64,000 nucleotides of DNA from Polaribacter sargassicola (lineage in GTDB: Bacteria; Bacteroidota; Bacteroidia; Flavobacteriales; Flavobacteriaceae), in contig NZ_JAHDAU010000006.1 in the NCBI RefSeq assembly GCF_021991835.1, forward strand, positions 186,001 through 250,000, given 5' to 3'. Shown here piece after piece: positions 19,357 to 28,659 of this stretch; position 1 is the stretch's first letter, and every line of letters begins with the position of its first letter. The notes beneath the pieces are model-generated. The model did no database searches. It was given only the letters and a program-made list of their open reading frames with translations, and was not told the DNA's origin. Both the position numbers and the translations under genes were made by a program.

Positions 19357-21345
19357 ATGGAATTTAAGTTAGTCTCAGAATTCTCTCCAACAGGAGATCA
19401 GCCACAAGCAATAAAAGAACTTTCGCAAAGCATTAATGCTGGCGAAAAATTTCAAACTTTATTAGGTGTAACAGGTTCAGGAAAAACATTTACTGTTGCC
19501 AATGTTATTAAAGAAGTAAAAAAACCAACGTTAATTTTAGCGCATAATAAAACATTAGCTGCACAATTATACTCAGAATTTAAACAGTTTTTCCCTGAAA
19601 ATGCTGTAGAATATTTTGTTTCTTACTATGATTATTATCAACCTGAAGCATACATACCTGTAACAGGTACATACATAGAAAAAGATTTATCTATTAATGA
19701 TGATATAGAACGCTTACGTTTAAGCACAACCTCTTCCCTACTTTCTGGTCGTAGAGATGTTTTAGTTGTTGCCTCAGTTTCTTGTTTATATGGTATTGGA
19801 AATCCTACGGAATTTAAGAAAAATGTAATTCCTATCCATGTAGATCAGCAAATTTCAAGAACAAAGTTTCTACATCAATTAGTTACTAGTTTATATTCTA
19901 GAACAGAAGTAGAGATTAAAAGTGGAACCTTTAAAGTTAAAGGTGATGTTGTAACTATTTATCCATCTTATGGAGATAACGGTTATAGAGTTCATTTTTT
20001 TGGTGATGAAATTGAAGAAATAGAATCTTTTGATTTAGAAAGTAATACCGTTTTAGAAAGTTTTAATGAGTTAACTATTTATCCTGCAAACCTCTTTGTT
20101 ACATCTCCTGATGTTTTACAAAATGCCATTCATCAAATACAAGAAGACATGGTAAAACAAGTCGATTATTTTAATGAAATTGGCAAACATTTAGAAGCAA
20201 AACGATTAAAAGAGCGTACAGAATTCGATTTAGAAATGATTCGTGAGTTGGGATATTGTTCTGGAATTGAAAATTATTCTCGTTATTTAGACGGAAGAAA
20301 TCCAGGAACAAGACCTTTCTGCTTAATTGATTATTTTCCGGATGATTATTTAATGGTGATTGATGAAAGTCATGTTACAATTCCACAAACACACGCAATG
20401 TACGGCGGCGATAGAAGTAGAAAAGAAAATTTGGTAGAATACGGATTCCGATTACCTGCAGCTATGGACAATCGACCTTTAAAATTTGAAGAGTTTGAAG
20501 CCATACAAAATCAAATTATTTATGTTTCTGCAACACCTGCAGATTATGAACTAGAAAAAACAGAAGGTGTTTTTGTAGAACAAGTAATTCGTCCTACAGG
20601 TTTATTAGACCCTGTAATTGAGATTCGCCCAAGTTTAAATCAGATTGATGATTTAATTGAAGAAATACAACAAAGAGTAGAAAAAGACGAACGTACTTTG
20701 GTAACCACTTTAACCAAAAGAATGGCAGAAGAATTAACCAAATATTTAACGAGAGTAGATATCCGTTGTCGTTATATACATTCTGATGTTGATACTTTAG
20801 AACGTGTAGAAATTATGCAAGATTTGCGTAAAGGTTTGTTTGATGTTTTAATTGGTGTAAACCTTTTAAGAGAAGGTTTAGATTTACCCGAAGTTTCTTT
20901 AGTGGCTATTTTAGATGCCGATAAAGAAGGTTTTTTACGTTCGCACAGATCTATTACACAAACAGTTGGTAGAGCAGCAAGAAATGTAAATGGTTTGGCA
21001 ATTTTATATGCTGATAAAATGACAAACAGCATGCAAAAAACTATTGACGAAACAGAACGTAGACGAGAAAAACAAATAGCATACAACACAAAAAATAATA
21101 TTATCCCTACTCAAATCAACAAAAAAATTGATGATACGTTGTCTAAATCTGCAGTTTCTAGTTATCACTATGACAATGCTGTACAAAAAGCAGCAGAACA
21201 AGATTTACAATATTTACCAAAAGGAGAAATAGAAAAAAGAGTTAGAGAAAAACGTAAACAAATGGAAGCCGCTGCAAAAAACTTAGATTTTATAGTAGCA
21301 GCACAATTGCGTGATGAAATTGCCGCTTTAAAAGAAAATTTATAA
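19357..21345 (+). CDS. uvrB: Excinuclease ABC subunit B (UvrB)
   Basis: UvrB is the damage-verification helicase of nucleotide excision repair, loaded by UvrA and joined by UvrC for incision. The 662 residues match the family. Visible motifs are Walker A GVTGSGKT (residues 37-44), the DNA-clamping hairpin region YYDYYQPEAYIP, the DESH Walker B (VIDESHVTIPQ), motif VI QTVGRAARN, and a C-terminal UVR domain (EKRVREKRKQMEAAAKNLDF) that contacts UvrC. The ATG is preceded by only 29 bases after the surface protein stop, so it may be cotranscribed or have its own promoter within that gene's end. Confidence 0.97.
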   Translation: MEFKLVSEFSPTGDQPQAIKELSQSINAGEKFQTLLGVTGSGKTFTVANVIKEVKKPTLILAHNKTLAAQLYSEFKQFFPENAVEYFVSYYDYYQPEAYIPVTGTYIEKDLSINDDIERLRLSTTSSLLSGRRDVLVVASVSCLYGIGNPTEFKKNVIPIHVDQQISRTKFLHQLVTSLYSRTEVEIKSGTFKVKGDVVTIYPSYGDNGYRVHFFGDEIEEIESFDLESNTVLESFNELTIYPANLFVTSPDVLQNAIHQIQEDMVKQVDYFNEIGKHLEAKRLKERTEFDLEMIRELGYCSGIENYSRYLDGRNPGTRPFCLIDYFPDDYLMVIDESHVTIPQTHAMYGGDRSRKENLVEYGFRLPAAMDNRPLKFEEFEAIQNQIIYVSATPADYELEKTEGVFVEQVIRPTGLLDPVIEIRPSLNQIDDLIEEIQQRVEKDERTLVTTLTKRMAEELTKYLTRVDIRCRYIHSDVDTLERVEIMQDLRKGLFDVLIGVNLLREGLDLPEVSLVAILDADKEGFLRSHRSITQTVGRAARNVNGLAILYADKMTNSMQKTIDETERRREKQIAYNTKNNIIPTQINKKIDDTLSKSAVSSYHYDNAVQKAAEQDLQYLPKGEIEKRVREKRKQMEAAAKNLDFIVAAQLRDEIAALKENL

Positions 21346-21357
21346 ATTAAAAAAACT

Positions 21358-22722
21358 ATGAAGAAAATAATACTTTATTTTATAATGTTAATTATATGTT
21401 CTTGCTCAAAAAATGATGATGATATTTCCCTTGTAAATTCTAATCCTGGAGAATTAAAATTAGAAGAAATTAGTTTTCAAGGTAATGTCGTTACTTTAAA
21501 TTGGAATGATGTTATAGATCTTGATGAAGATATAATATATTATAGTTTATACATCAACTCTATATTAATAGAAAAAACAACCCTATCAACAAGTACATTA
21601 CCATTAGAATATAATAATAAATATGATGGTAAGATTATTGCAACTGACAAAAATGGTGGAGTTTCTGAATTAGATTTTTCTATTGAAAGCCCCAAAAGCA
21701 AAATACTTTTCTTTTCTGACGTTTCTGGGAAATTAATAGCACATGACTTAATAACAAATAAAACCTTATGGGAATCTGACACCTATATAAGAGAAGCACA
21801 CACAACATACAAAAACATGATTTTTTCTGGTGTAGATGGACTTAATGGTATAAATATACTTACAGGAGAACTTGAATGGACAAGCAGCCCTAGCAATAAT
21901 TACAACTATTATAAGAATATTATTACAGATAATATTAATGTATATGCTTTTAATGATGTTAGTGATTTACAATGTGTGAATATTGAAACAGGAGAAAAAT
22001 TATGGGATCGTAGTTTCCTCGATTATAATGCTACATTATCTATAGATGAAACAAGAATATTTGTAAGTAGTCGAAATGATGATCATTTGTTTGCTATTAA
22101 TAAGGTTACAGGAGGTACAGATTGGAGTTTAAGTTTGGATGCAAGTAATAAATTTTATACTAACCCCTTAATTAATAATGATAATATATACATTGGGGAT
22201 TCATATGGTGTTTTTTATGCCATTAATAGAAATAACGGAAACAAAATTTGGACTATAGATTTAGGAAGATATAATACGTTTATAGTTTCTCCTACAATAT
22301 TTGAAAATACAATAATAACCGGAACATACAATACACTTTATTCTTTACACGAAAATAATGGAAGTATCAAATGGACATATAGCCCAGAAGGAACAATACA
22401 AACCTCTCCTTTTATATATAACAACAGTATTTATATTGGTTATTCTAATAACGGAACTGCTGAATTAATTTGTTTAAACGCTGAAAATGGTAACCTTAAA
22501 TGGAAATATGATTTAAGTTCTAATACAACTACCTCTCCAATTGTTTATGAAGACACTGTTTATATGGGTGACTGGGGCAATAATTTCTATGCAATTAATT
22601 CAAATACAGGTGAATTAGAATGGAAAATACAAAGAGCAAATTCTATCATAAGTTCACCAACAATAGTTATTGGAAATAGTGATACTGTAATATATCCTAG
22701 TTCTCATGGATTAAAAAATTAA
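21358..22722 (+). CDS. Lipoprotein with PQQ-type beta propeller
   Basis: The 454-residue protein has a lipoprotein signal (IMLIICSCSKNDDD), with cleavage before the second Cys likely. A fibronectin-like segment at about residues 35-110 (KLEEISFQGNVVTLNW) precedes a beta propeller of PQQ-like repeats. Typical repeats are DLITNKTLWES, NIETGEKLWDRS, NRNNGNKIWTID, HENNGSIKWTYS, NAENGNLKWKYD and NSNTGELEWKIQ. There is no sign of enzyme residues, so binding or structural roles are more likely than a PQQ dehydrogenase. It follows uvrB by 12 bases and is followed by another lipoprotein gene after 16 bases, so the three probably form a transcript. Confidence 0.8.
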   Translation: MKKIILYFIMLIICSCSKNDDDISLVNSNPGELKLEEISFQGNVVTLNWNDVIDLDEDIIYYSLYINSILIEKTTLSTSTLPLEYNNKYDGKIIATDKNGGVSELDFSIESPKSKILFFSDVSGKLIAHDLITNKTLWESDTYIREAHTTYKNMIFSGVDGLNGINILTGELEWTSSPSNNYNYYKNIITDNINVYAFNDVSDLQCVNIETGEKLWDRSFLDYNATLSIDETRIFVSSRNDDHLFAINKVTGGTDWSLSLDASNKFYTNPLINNDNIYIGDSYGVFYAINRNNGNKIWTIDLGRYNTFIVSPTIFENTIITGTYNTLYSLHENNGSIKWTYSPEGTIQTSPFIYNNSIYIGYSNNGTAELICLNAENGNLKWKYDLSSNTTTSPIVYEDTVYMGDWGNNFYAINSNTGELEWKIQRANSIISSPTIVIGNSDTVIYPSSHGLKN

Positions 22723-22738
22723 ACTTAAATACATAAAA

Positions 22739-23959
22739 ATGATAAAAAAAATTACAACAATAGTTTATACCTTATTTATTCTAATTGGATGCTCTAAAGA
22801 AGATGAACCAGATTTACCAATTGTTTTAAGTCAATTAAATAATATTAATTCGTTCTCTCTTAGTATTGACGGAGAAAACATAAATGGCACTATAGACCAA
22901 ACAAGTAAAACAATAACATTTAATCTTGTTGCAGCTGAACTTTCTTCAATAAAACCAACAATAGAATATTCTGAAAATGCCACCATATCTCCTTCTGAAG
23001 ATGAACCACAAAACTTTAATAATGAAGTAGCTTATACGGTATATGCAGAAAATGGAGAAACAAATATCTATAGAGTCATAGTTAATAATAGACCTCATAA
23101 TACTGAGAGTAAAATACTTTCATTTTCTGTTCTAGTTGAAAATGAAACTATTGATGCTGAAATTAATCAAGATACAAAAGTTATTAATTTTAATATGGGT
23201 GAGTTAGATAAAAGCTCTCTTTTACCAGCAATATCTATTTCTGAAAACGCTACAATTTCTCCAGATATTTCAATTCCTCAAAACTTTGAAAACCCTATTA
23301 ATTATATCGTTACTGCAGAAAATGGAGACACAACAGAATATACTGTAATTGTTAATATGCCTAAATTTAATAATTATAGTTCAACAACTCCTCTATACTA
23401 TATTAGAGCTAATATGCGTATTACAGGACAATTTTTAAATATGGATCAACCTGGTGCTGAAATTTATTTATTTGACGGTACTAATAAATATGAAATAAAC
23501 ATTTTAAGCCATGATAGTTATTCTACTCAAGAAAGAATTACTCAATATAATATAAATACAATGATTCCAGAAAATATACCTACCTATAATAATTATAAAA
23601 TAATATATGAAACAAATACATTAAAAATAGAATCTGGTTATTCTATAGATATAAGCGCAGAAAATGCTCCTAAATTTATCTCATTAAACCAAGACTCTTA
23701 TTCTTATAATGATATTTTAATAATTACTGGAGAAAATATTACAGAGACAATTGCAATACCATCAAATGGATCTATTTTTCTAATACAAAATTCTTCAAAC
23801 TATGATTATACCGTTAATGTAGATAAAACTCAAGCTACATTAACTCTTGATTATTACTATCTATTTCCTGCATATTTTGGAAACTCACCAGGAGATAAAA
23901 CAATTACCTTTTGGGGATCAGAAGGAAGAATAGGAGAATCATTTACAACTATATTCTAA
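22739..23959 (+). CDS. Lipoprotein with two DUF5018-like repeats
   Basis: The 406-residue lipoprotein has the lipobox LFILIGCSKEDEP. Two tandem beta domains cover about residues 30-120 and 122-205. Each shows an internal pattern of type ENATISP, FNNEVAYTVYAENGETNIYRVIV and FENPINYIVTAENGDTTEYTVIV, which resembles DUF5018 / cadherin-like repeats of Bacteroidota surface lipoproteins. A C-terminal part (APKFISLNQDSYSYNDILIITGENIT) resembles an IPT/TIG fold. It is the last gene of the uvrB-lipoprotein run, and a strong terminator follows. Surface glycan binding is a guess from the family. Confidence 0.72.
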   Translation: MIKKITTIVYTLFILIGCSKEDEPDLPIVLSQLNNINSFSLSIDGENINGTIDQTSKTITFNLVAAELSSIKPTIEYSENATISPSEDEPQNFNNEVAYTVYAENGETNIYRVIVNNRPHNTESKILSFSVLVENETIDAEINQDTKVINFNMGELDKSSLLPAISISENATISPDISIPQNFENPINYIVTAENGDTTEYTVIVNMPKFNNYSSTTPLYYIRANMRITGQFLNMDQPGAEIYLFDGTNKYEINILSHDSYSTQERITQYNINTMIPENIPTYNNYKIIYETNTLKIESGYSIDISAENAPKFISLNQDSYSYNDILIITGENITETIAIPSNGSIFLIQNSSNYDYTVNVDKTQATLTLDYYYLFPAYFGNSPGDKTITFWGSEGRIGESFTTIF

Positions 23960-23980
23960 AACGTCTTAATTAACAAAAAT

Positions 23981-24006
23981 GCCTCAATGTTATTGAGGCT
24001 TTTTTT
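23981..24006. terminator. Bidirectional terminator between convergent genes
   Basis: GCCTCAAT and ATTGAGGC form a perfect 8-bp stem with a 3-nt loop, followed by seven T on the plus strand and by ATTTTT on the minus strand. It sits between the convergent lipoprotein gene and TPR gene and can serve both. Confidence 0.9.
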
Positions 24007-24021
24007 AATTTTTTATTAGTC

Positions 24022-25392
24022 TTATTTATTTGTACTTTTAAAATCATTTAAAAGATTTTGCACTTTTTTATTTTCGTAAAAAACAGGAAACAAATCATTT
24101 AAAACAATACTGTATTCGTAATCAATTTTCATAGCAGCTATTAAATGATTCATCGAATATTTTTCTTTACTAAATGTAAAAAACAAACCTGCTAATCTGT
24201 ACTCTATTTCTGCTGCTTTTTCATGTATTTTTTTTGCTTTAATCAACACTCTTAAAGATCGCTCAAATTCTCCTATAAAAAATAGAACATCCGATAAACC
24301 TATATAAATCTCTAGAGAATCATCTTTTAATTCTAAACAATTTTCGAAACCAGTAATAGCTTCTTCAAAAAAATTTAATTTTAAGTTAATTTGAGCATAA
24401 CTTCTCCAATACAAAAAATTATCTTCATCAATTTTTAAAGCTTTAGATAAATAATAAGCTGCTTTTTCATATTTTTTTTGCAAATAGTATAAATTGGTTA
24501 ACAAAACCCAACCTTTATCTAACAATGGATCTTCATGTACAGCTTTTTTGTAAAAAGAAATAGCGTTATTATATTTTTCTAATTTTTCATAACACTCCCC
24601 TATTCTTATGTAAACAAAAGCAGTTGCATCATCTAACTCTAGTGTAATTAAATAATTATCTATCGCTTCTTGGTAACGCTCTAATTGTTCTAATGTTTTT
24701 GCTTTTTCTAAATATCCACCAACAAAAGATTCATCAATTATAACAGCGTAATCAAAAGAAGATAAAGCTTCATCAAATTTGTTTAAAACATAATATTGTC
24801 TTCCTAATTGATGCCAAGCTATTTCGCAATAAGGATTGTTATCTATATAGTTTAACAAATACTCTACTGCTTCTTCATGTTCTTCATCCATATCAAAACA
24901 ATAAATAACATTATAAAGAGCTGGATAGTCTTCAGAATCTACATTTACACATTTAGCAAACGTTAATCGTGCATTTTTAAAATCATCTAAATACAAATAT
25001 TCCATCCCTAAAAGAGACCAAACATCTACCTTATCATCTGTAAATTTTAAGGCTGTTTTAAATAACTCTATAGCTTCTTTATGTTTTCCTCTTTTAGAAA
25101 ATATAGTTGCTCTTTGTATAAAAATTTCATCGTTATTTGGTTCTAAACGCTCAATAATATTCAGCAAAACAAACGCCTTATCCAACTCATCTTCAAATAT
25201 ATAAATTTCTACTTGTAATAGTTTTAACTCTACAGATGTAGGATGTTGTTGTAATCCTAATTTTACTGCTTTTTTAGCCAAAGCATGTTTACCAGCATCT
25301 AAATAGTGTATAATTATTTCTTCAAACTCAACCAAATCAAAAAAATAAACTGCATTGGTTTTAAGCATGGATTCAAATTTTAATAGAGACAT
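24022..25392 (-). CDS. Tetratricopeptide repeat protein
   Basis: The 456 residues consist almost entirely of helical tetratricopeptide repeats, about a dozen. Examples are HYLDAGKHALAKKAVKLGL, ASSFDYAVI-type units, YYVLNKFDEALSSFDYAV, YEKLEKYNNAISFYKKAV and YLQKKYEKAAYYLSKALKI. There is no signal peptide, so it is a cytoplasmic scaffold or protein-protein interaction protein. Flavobacterial homologues are common but uncharacterised. It is convergent with the lipoprotein gene and divergent from pyrR. Confidence 0.85.
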   Translation of the reverse strand: MSLLKFESMLKTNAVYFFDLVEFEEIIIHYLDAGKHALAKKAVKLGLQQHPTSVELKLLQVEIYIFEDELDKAFVLLNIIERLEPNNDEIFIQRATIFSKRGKHKEAIELFKTALKFTDDKVDVWSLLGMEYLYLDDFKNARLTFAKCVNVDSEDYPALYNVIYCFDMDEEHEEAVEYLLNYIDNNPYCEIAWHQLGRQYYVLNKFDEALSSFDYAVIIDESFVGGYLEKAKTLEQLERYQEAIDNYLITLELDDATAFVYIRIGECYEKLEKYNNAISFYKKAVHEDPLLDKGWVLLTNLYYLQKKYEKAAYYLSKALKIDEDNFLYWRSYAQINLKLNFFEEAITGFENCLELKDDSLEIYIGLSDVLFFIGEFERSLRVLIKAKKIHEKAAEIEYRLAGLFFTFSKEKYSMNHLIAAMKIDYEYSIVLNDLFPVFYENKKVQNLLNDFKSTNK

Positions 25393-25515
25393 AAACTATG
25401 TATTTGAATTAGTATAATAAAGGTAATATATCTATAATAATACCATCTGTGTATTAAAATTTCTTTTTAACAATTTAGTTAACATTAAATCTAAACGTAT
25501 TTAATCATTATAAAT

Positions 25516-25546
25516 TTTGCATATACATTTATTTGCAGTAATTTTG
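25516..25546 (+). promoter_or_regulatory. pyrR promoter
   Basis: TTTG (25516-25519) and TAATTTTG (25539-25546) are spaced by 19 bases and fit the Bacteroidota -33/-7 consensus TTTG / TAnnTTTG. Transcription should start near 25552. The remaining leader of about 33 nt is almost entirely a small hairpin described separately. Confidence 0.6.
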
Positions 25547-25557
25547 ATTTTCAATAA

Positions 25558-25577
25558 CTATCAAACTAAATTGATAG
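25558..25577 (+). promoter_or_regulatory. Hairpin in the pyrR leader
   Basis: CTATCAA and TTGATAG form a perfect 7-bp stem with a 6-nt loop (ACTAAA). It ends 7 bases before the pyrR ATG at 25585 and so could control ribosome access. No T-run follows, so it is not a terminator. Confidence 0.4.
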
Positions 25578-25584
25578 CTTTCTT

Positions 25585-26124
25585 ATGAGCAAAAAAACCT
25601 TACTTAACTCAAAAGATATTGAAATAATTTTACATCGATTGGCATGCCAGTTAATCGAAAATCATAACGATTTTTCTAATACCGTTTTAATAGGTTTACA
25701 GCCAAGAGGTAGCTTTTTAGCTAATAGATTGGCAGATTTATTAAAAAATGAATATCAAATAAAAGACCTACAATTAGGGCTTTTAGATATTACTTTTTTT
25801 AGAGACGATTTTAGAAGAAGAGATGAGCCTTTAGCGGCAACTGCATCTAAAATGGATTTTTTAGTTGAAGGAAAAAATGTAGTAATTATTGACGATGTTT
25901 TGTATTCTGGAAGAAGTGTAAGAGCAGCATTAACTGCAATGCAATCTTACGGAAGACCCGAAAATATAGAATTATTAGTATTAATTGACAGACGTTTTAG
26001 CAGACATTTACCTATACAACCTAATTACAGAGGAAGACAAGTAGATGCTATTAATGATGAAAAAGTTTTAGTAACTTGGACAGAAACACAGAAAAAAGAC
26101 GCAGTTTATATAGAACCTAAGTAA
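25585..26124 (+). CDS. pyrR: Bifunctional pyr regulator / uracil phosphoribosyltransferase PyrR
   Basis: PyrR senses UMP/UTP and regulates pyrimidine genes by binding RNA in Gram-positive bacteria; it also has weak uracil phosphoribosyltransferase activity. The 179 residues carry the type I PRTase PRPP-binding motif VVIIDDVLYSGRSVRAA, plus the family signatures LLDITFFRDDFRRRDEP and LIDRRFSRHLPIQPNYRGRQ. It is two bases upstream of pyrB, confirming a pyrimidine operon. In Bacteroidota the regulatory role of PyrR is less proven, and the leader hairpin is a possible target. Confidence 0.93.
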   Translation: MSKKTLLNSKDIEIILHRLACQLIENHNDFSNTVLIGLQPRGSFLANRLADLLKNEYQIKDLQLGLLDITFFRDDFRRRDEPLAATASKMDFLVEGKNVVIIDDVLYSGRSVRAALTAMQSYGRPENIELLVLIDRRFSRHLPIQPNYRGRQVDAINDEKVLVTWTETQKKDAVYIEPK

Positions 26125-26126
26125 TT

Positions 26127-27056
26127 ATGTCAAAATTAAGTGTAGAACATTTATTGGGAATAAAATATCTAAAAGAAACTGATATTGACCTTATTTTTAA
26201 AACTGCAGACCATTTTAAAGAGGTAATTAACAGACCTATTAAAAAAGTACCTTCTCTAAGAGATATAACAATTGCTAACTTGTTTTTTGAAAACAGTACG
26301 CGAACAAAACTTAGTTTTGAATTAGCAGAAAAAAGACTATCTGCTGATGTTATTAACTTTTCTGCAGGACAATCTTCTGTAAAAAAAGGAGAAACTTTAA
26401 TAGATACCGTTAACAACATTTTAGCTATGAAAGTAGATATTGTTGTAATGAGACACGCAAGTGTTGGTGCTGGAGTTTTTTTATCTAAACATGTAGATGC
26501 AAAAATTATAAATGCTGGTGATGGAACACATGAGCACCCAACACAAGCTCTTTTAGATTCTTATTCTATTAGAGAAAAATTAGGATCTGTAAAAGGTAAA
26601 AAAATTGTTATTGTAGGTGATGTTTTACACTCTAGAGTTGCATTATCTAATATATTTGCATTACAACTACAAGGTGCTAAAGTTAAAGTTTGTGGGCCAA
26701 CAACTTTAATACCAAAATACATTTCTAGTTTAGGCGTAGAAGTTGAAACAAACCTAAAAAAAGCACTAGAATGGTGTGATGTAGCCAATGTTTTACGTGT
26801 ACAACACGAAAGAATGGATATTAAATATTTTCCTTCTACTAGAGAATACACACAACTTTTTGGTATCAATCAAGAAATTTTAGACAACCTTGATAAAAAA
26901 ATTGTAATCATGCATCCAGGACCAATAAACCGTGGTGTAGAAATTACAAGTGATGTAGCAGATTCTGATCAATCAATAATACTAAACCAAGTAGAAAATG
27001 GAGTTGCTGTTAGAATGGCTGCTATCTATTTACTAGCACAACAAATTAAAAGGTAA
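26127..27056 (+). CDS. pyrB: Aspartate carbamoyltransferase catalytic subunit
   Basis: PyrB joins carbamoyl phosphate to aspartate in the first committed step of pyrimidine synthesis. At 309 residues it has the standard length. The carbamoyl-phosphate loop is FFENSTRTKLSFE, followed by HPTQALLD and the aspartate loop MHPGPINRGVE. No pyrI regulatory subunit follows. It is cotranscribed with pyrR and probably with the small STAS-like gene five bases downstream. Confidence 0.96.
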   Translation: MSKLSVEHLLGIKYLKETDIDLIFKTADHFKEVINRPIKKVPSLRDITIANLFFENSTRTKLSFELAEKRLSADVINFSAGQSSVKKGETLIDTVNNILAMKVDIVVMRHASVGAGVFLSKHVDAKIINAGDGTHEHPTQALLDSYSIREKLGSVKGKKIVIVGDVLHSRVALSNIFALQLQGAKVKVCGPTTLIPKYISSLGVEVETNLKKALEWCDVANVLRVQHERMDIKYFPSTREYTQLFGINQEILDNLDKKIVIMHPGPINRGVEITSDVADSDQSIILNQVENGVAVRMAAIYLLAQQIKR

Positions 27057-27060
27057 TAGT

Positions 27061-27393
27061 ATGCAAATAGATAAAAAAGAAACATATACACTAATTAATA
27101 GTGATGAAAACTCTTTTTCTGATTTTTATAATTCTTTCTTAATAGAAGAAAAAAAATTAACTAAAGAACACTTAATAATTCACATTTCTAATAATATTAA
27201 CATTTCTAATGAAGAATTTTTATTATTTTTGAATATAGCTGAAGAAAAAAAACAAAACGGCACGTCTTTTGTTGTTATATATAATAATATTAACATAGAC
27301 GATTTTCCTGAAAACTTTAATATTACACCAACATTACAAGAAGCTATAGATATTATAGATATGGAAAATATGGAGAGGGAATTAGGATTTTAA
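27061..27393 (+). CDS. Small STAS-like protein associated with RNase Z
   Basis: This 110-residue cytoplasmic protein has alternating beta and alpha stretches with an anti-sigma-antagonist (STAS)-like pattern: HLIIHISNNINISNEEF, a helix FLNIAEEKKQNGTS, the strand FVVIYNNINID and a C-terminal helix TPTLQEAIDIIDMENMEREL. From memory a similar short gene precedes RNase Z in many flavobacteria and is sometimes mis-annotated as RNase Z itself. It has no HxHxDH motif, so it is not a nuclease. Role unknown; it may bind a partner protein. Confidence 0.65.
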   Translation: MQIDKKETYTLINSDENSFSDFYNSFLIEEKKLTKEHLIIHISNNINISNEEFLLFLNIAEEKKQNGTSFVVIYNNINIDDFPENFNITPTLQEAIDIIDMENMERELGF

Positions 27394-27406
27394 AACAGCC
27401 AATTAT

Positions 27407-27727
27407 ATGGTAAAAAAATTACTTTTTATTTTATTCTTAACGATTGCACAAATAGGTTTTTCTCAAGAAAAATCTATTAATGTTTTATCTGCAAGTCCAA
27501 ATCCTTTTACCAATTCAACTAAAATAACCTATACCTCTACAACAACAGGCGAAGTTTTTTTTACAGTAAAAAATGTTTTAGGTAAAACTGTTTTTAAAAA
27601 AAATATTAAAACCTTAAAGGGGAAAAATAGTATTTCTTTTTACAAAGATAATTTGCCATCTGGTATGTATATTTATAGCATTCAAGATAAAAAAAAGGTA
27701 ATTTCTAAAAGGTTAGTTATTAAATAA
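27407..27727 (+). CDS. Free-standing T9SS type A sorting domain protein
   Basis: The 106 residues are a signal peptide (MVKKLLFILFLTIAQIGFSQ) followed directly by what is normally the C-terminal type A sorting domain: NVLSASPNPFTNSTKITY, the VKNVLGKTVFKKN core, and SGMYIYSIQDKKKVISKRLVIK. There is no cargo region. It may be a minimal T9SS substrate or a decoy, or the domain may have a second role. It lies between the STAS-like gene and RNase Z with 2-13 base gaps, so it is cotranscribed with housekeeping genes. Confidence 0.75.
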   Translation: MVKKLLFILFLTIAQIGFSQEKSINVLSASPNPFTNSTKITYTSTTTGEVFFTVKNVLGKTVFKKNIKTLKGKNSISFYKDNLPSGMYIYSIQDKKKVISKRLVIK

Positions 27728-27729
27728 AC

Positions 27730-28644
27730 ATGAGCATTCAACTAACAATTTTAGGTTGTCATTCTGCAACACCGCGTGCAAATGCCTTTCCTACTTCTCA
27801 ATATTTACAAATTAATAACAATCATTTTTTAATTGATTGCGGAGAAGGCACACAACGTCAAATGAGAAAATATAAAGTAGGTTTTTCTAAAATAAACCAC
27901 ATTTTTATTTCTCATTTACATGGTGATCATTTTTATGGTTTGGTTGGATTGTTATCTACTTACGGAATTTTAAATAGAGAAAAAGAGCTCCATATTTATG
28001 GTCCTAAAGGCATTAAAGAAGTAACTTTATTACAATTAAAAATTTCTCAATCTCATGCAAAATATCAAATAATTTTTCATGAATTATCTTCTAAAGAAAG
28101 TGAACTTATTTTTGAAGACGATAAAGTTTCTGTAAGAACAATACCTCTAGAGCATAGAGTTTACACAAACGGTTATCTATTTAAAGAAAAAGAAAAATCC
28201 AAAAAACTAAACATGTTAAATCTTAGTGGTTATCCAGAAATTGATAAAGCTGATTATTTAAACATAAAAGCTGGTAAAGATATTACTTTGCCTTCTGGTG
28301 AAGTAGTTGCAAATACAGAACTTACTTTACCGCCCAAAAAGCCGTTGAGTTTTGCTTTTTGTAGTGACACGTGTTATAAACCAGATATTGTATCTATAAT
28401 AAAAGATACTGATTTACTATACCATGAAGCTACTTTTTTAGCAGATAGAGAAGATCTTGCAAAAAAAACTAAACACTCTACTACGGTAGAAGCAGCTAAA
28501 ATTGCAAAAGCAGCAAATGTAAATCAATTAATTATTGGTCATTATTCGGGTAGATATAAAGATATAAATATCTTTAAAGAAGAAGCACAAGAAGTTTTTA
28601 AAAATACAGACTTAGCAGAACCAGGAAAAATTTTTAATGTATAA
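27730..28644 (+). CDS. rnz: Ribonuclease Z
   Basis: RNase Z removes the 3' trailer of tRNA precursors using two zinc ions. The 304-residue metallo-beta-lactamase protein has the zinc motif SHLHGDHFYGL with His62, His64, Asp66 and His67. Further ligands lie in the EHRVYTNGYLF and CSDTCY regions and in the C-terminal IIGHYSGRY. Starts two bases after the stand-alone sorting domain gene, which suggests translational coupling. Confidence 0.95.
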   Translation: MSIQLTILGCHSATPRANAFPTSQYLQINNNHFLIDCGEGTQRQMRKYKVGFSKINHIFISHLHGDHFYGLVGLLSTYGILNREKELHIYGPKGIKEVTLLQLKISQSHAKYQIIFHELSSKESELIFEDDKVSVRTIPLEHRVYTNGYLFKEKEKSKKLNMLNLSGYPEIDKADYLNIKAGKDITLPSGEVVANTELTLPPKKPLSFAFCSDTCYKPDIVSIIKDTDLLYHEATFLADREDLAKKTKHSTTVEAAKIAKAANVNQLIIGHYSGRYKDINIFKEEAQEVFKNTDLAEPGKIFNV

Positions 28645-28659
28645 TTAACCTTTTTTAAT

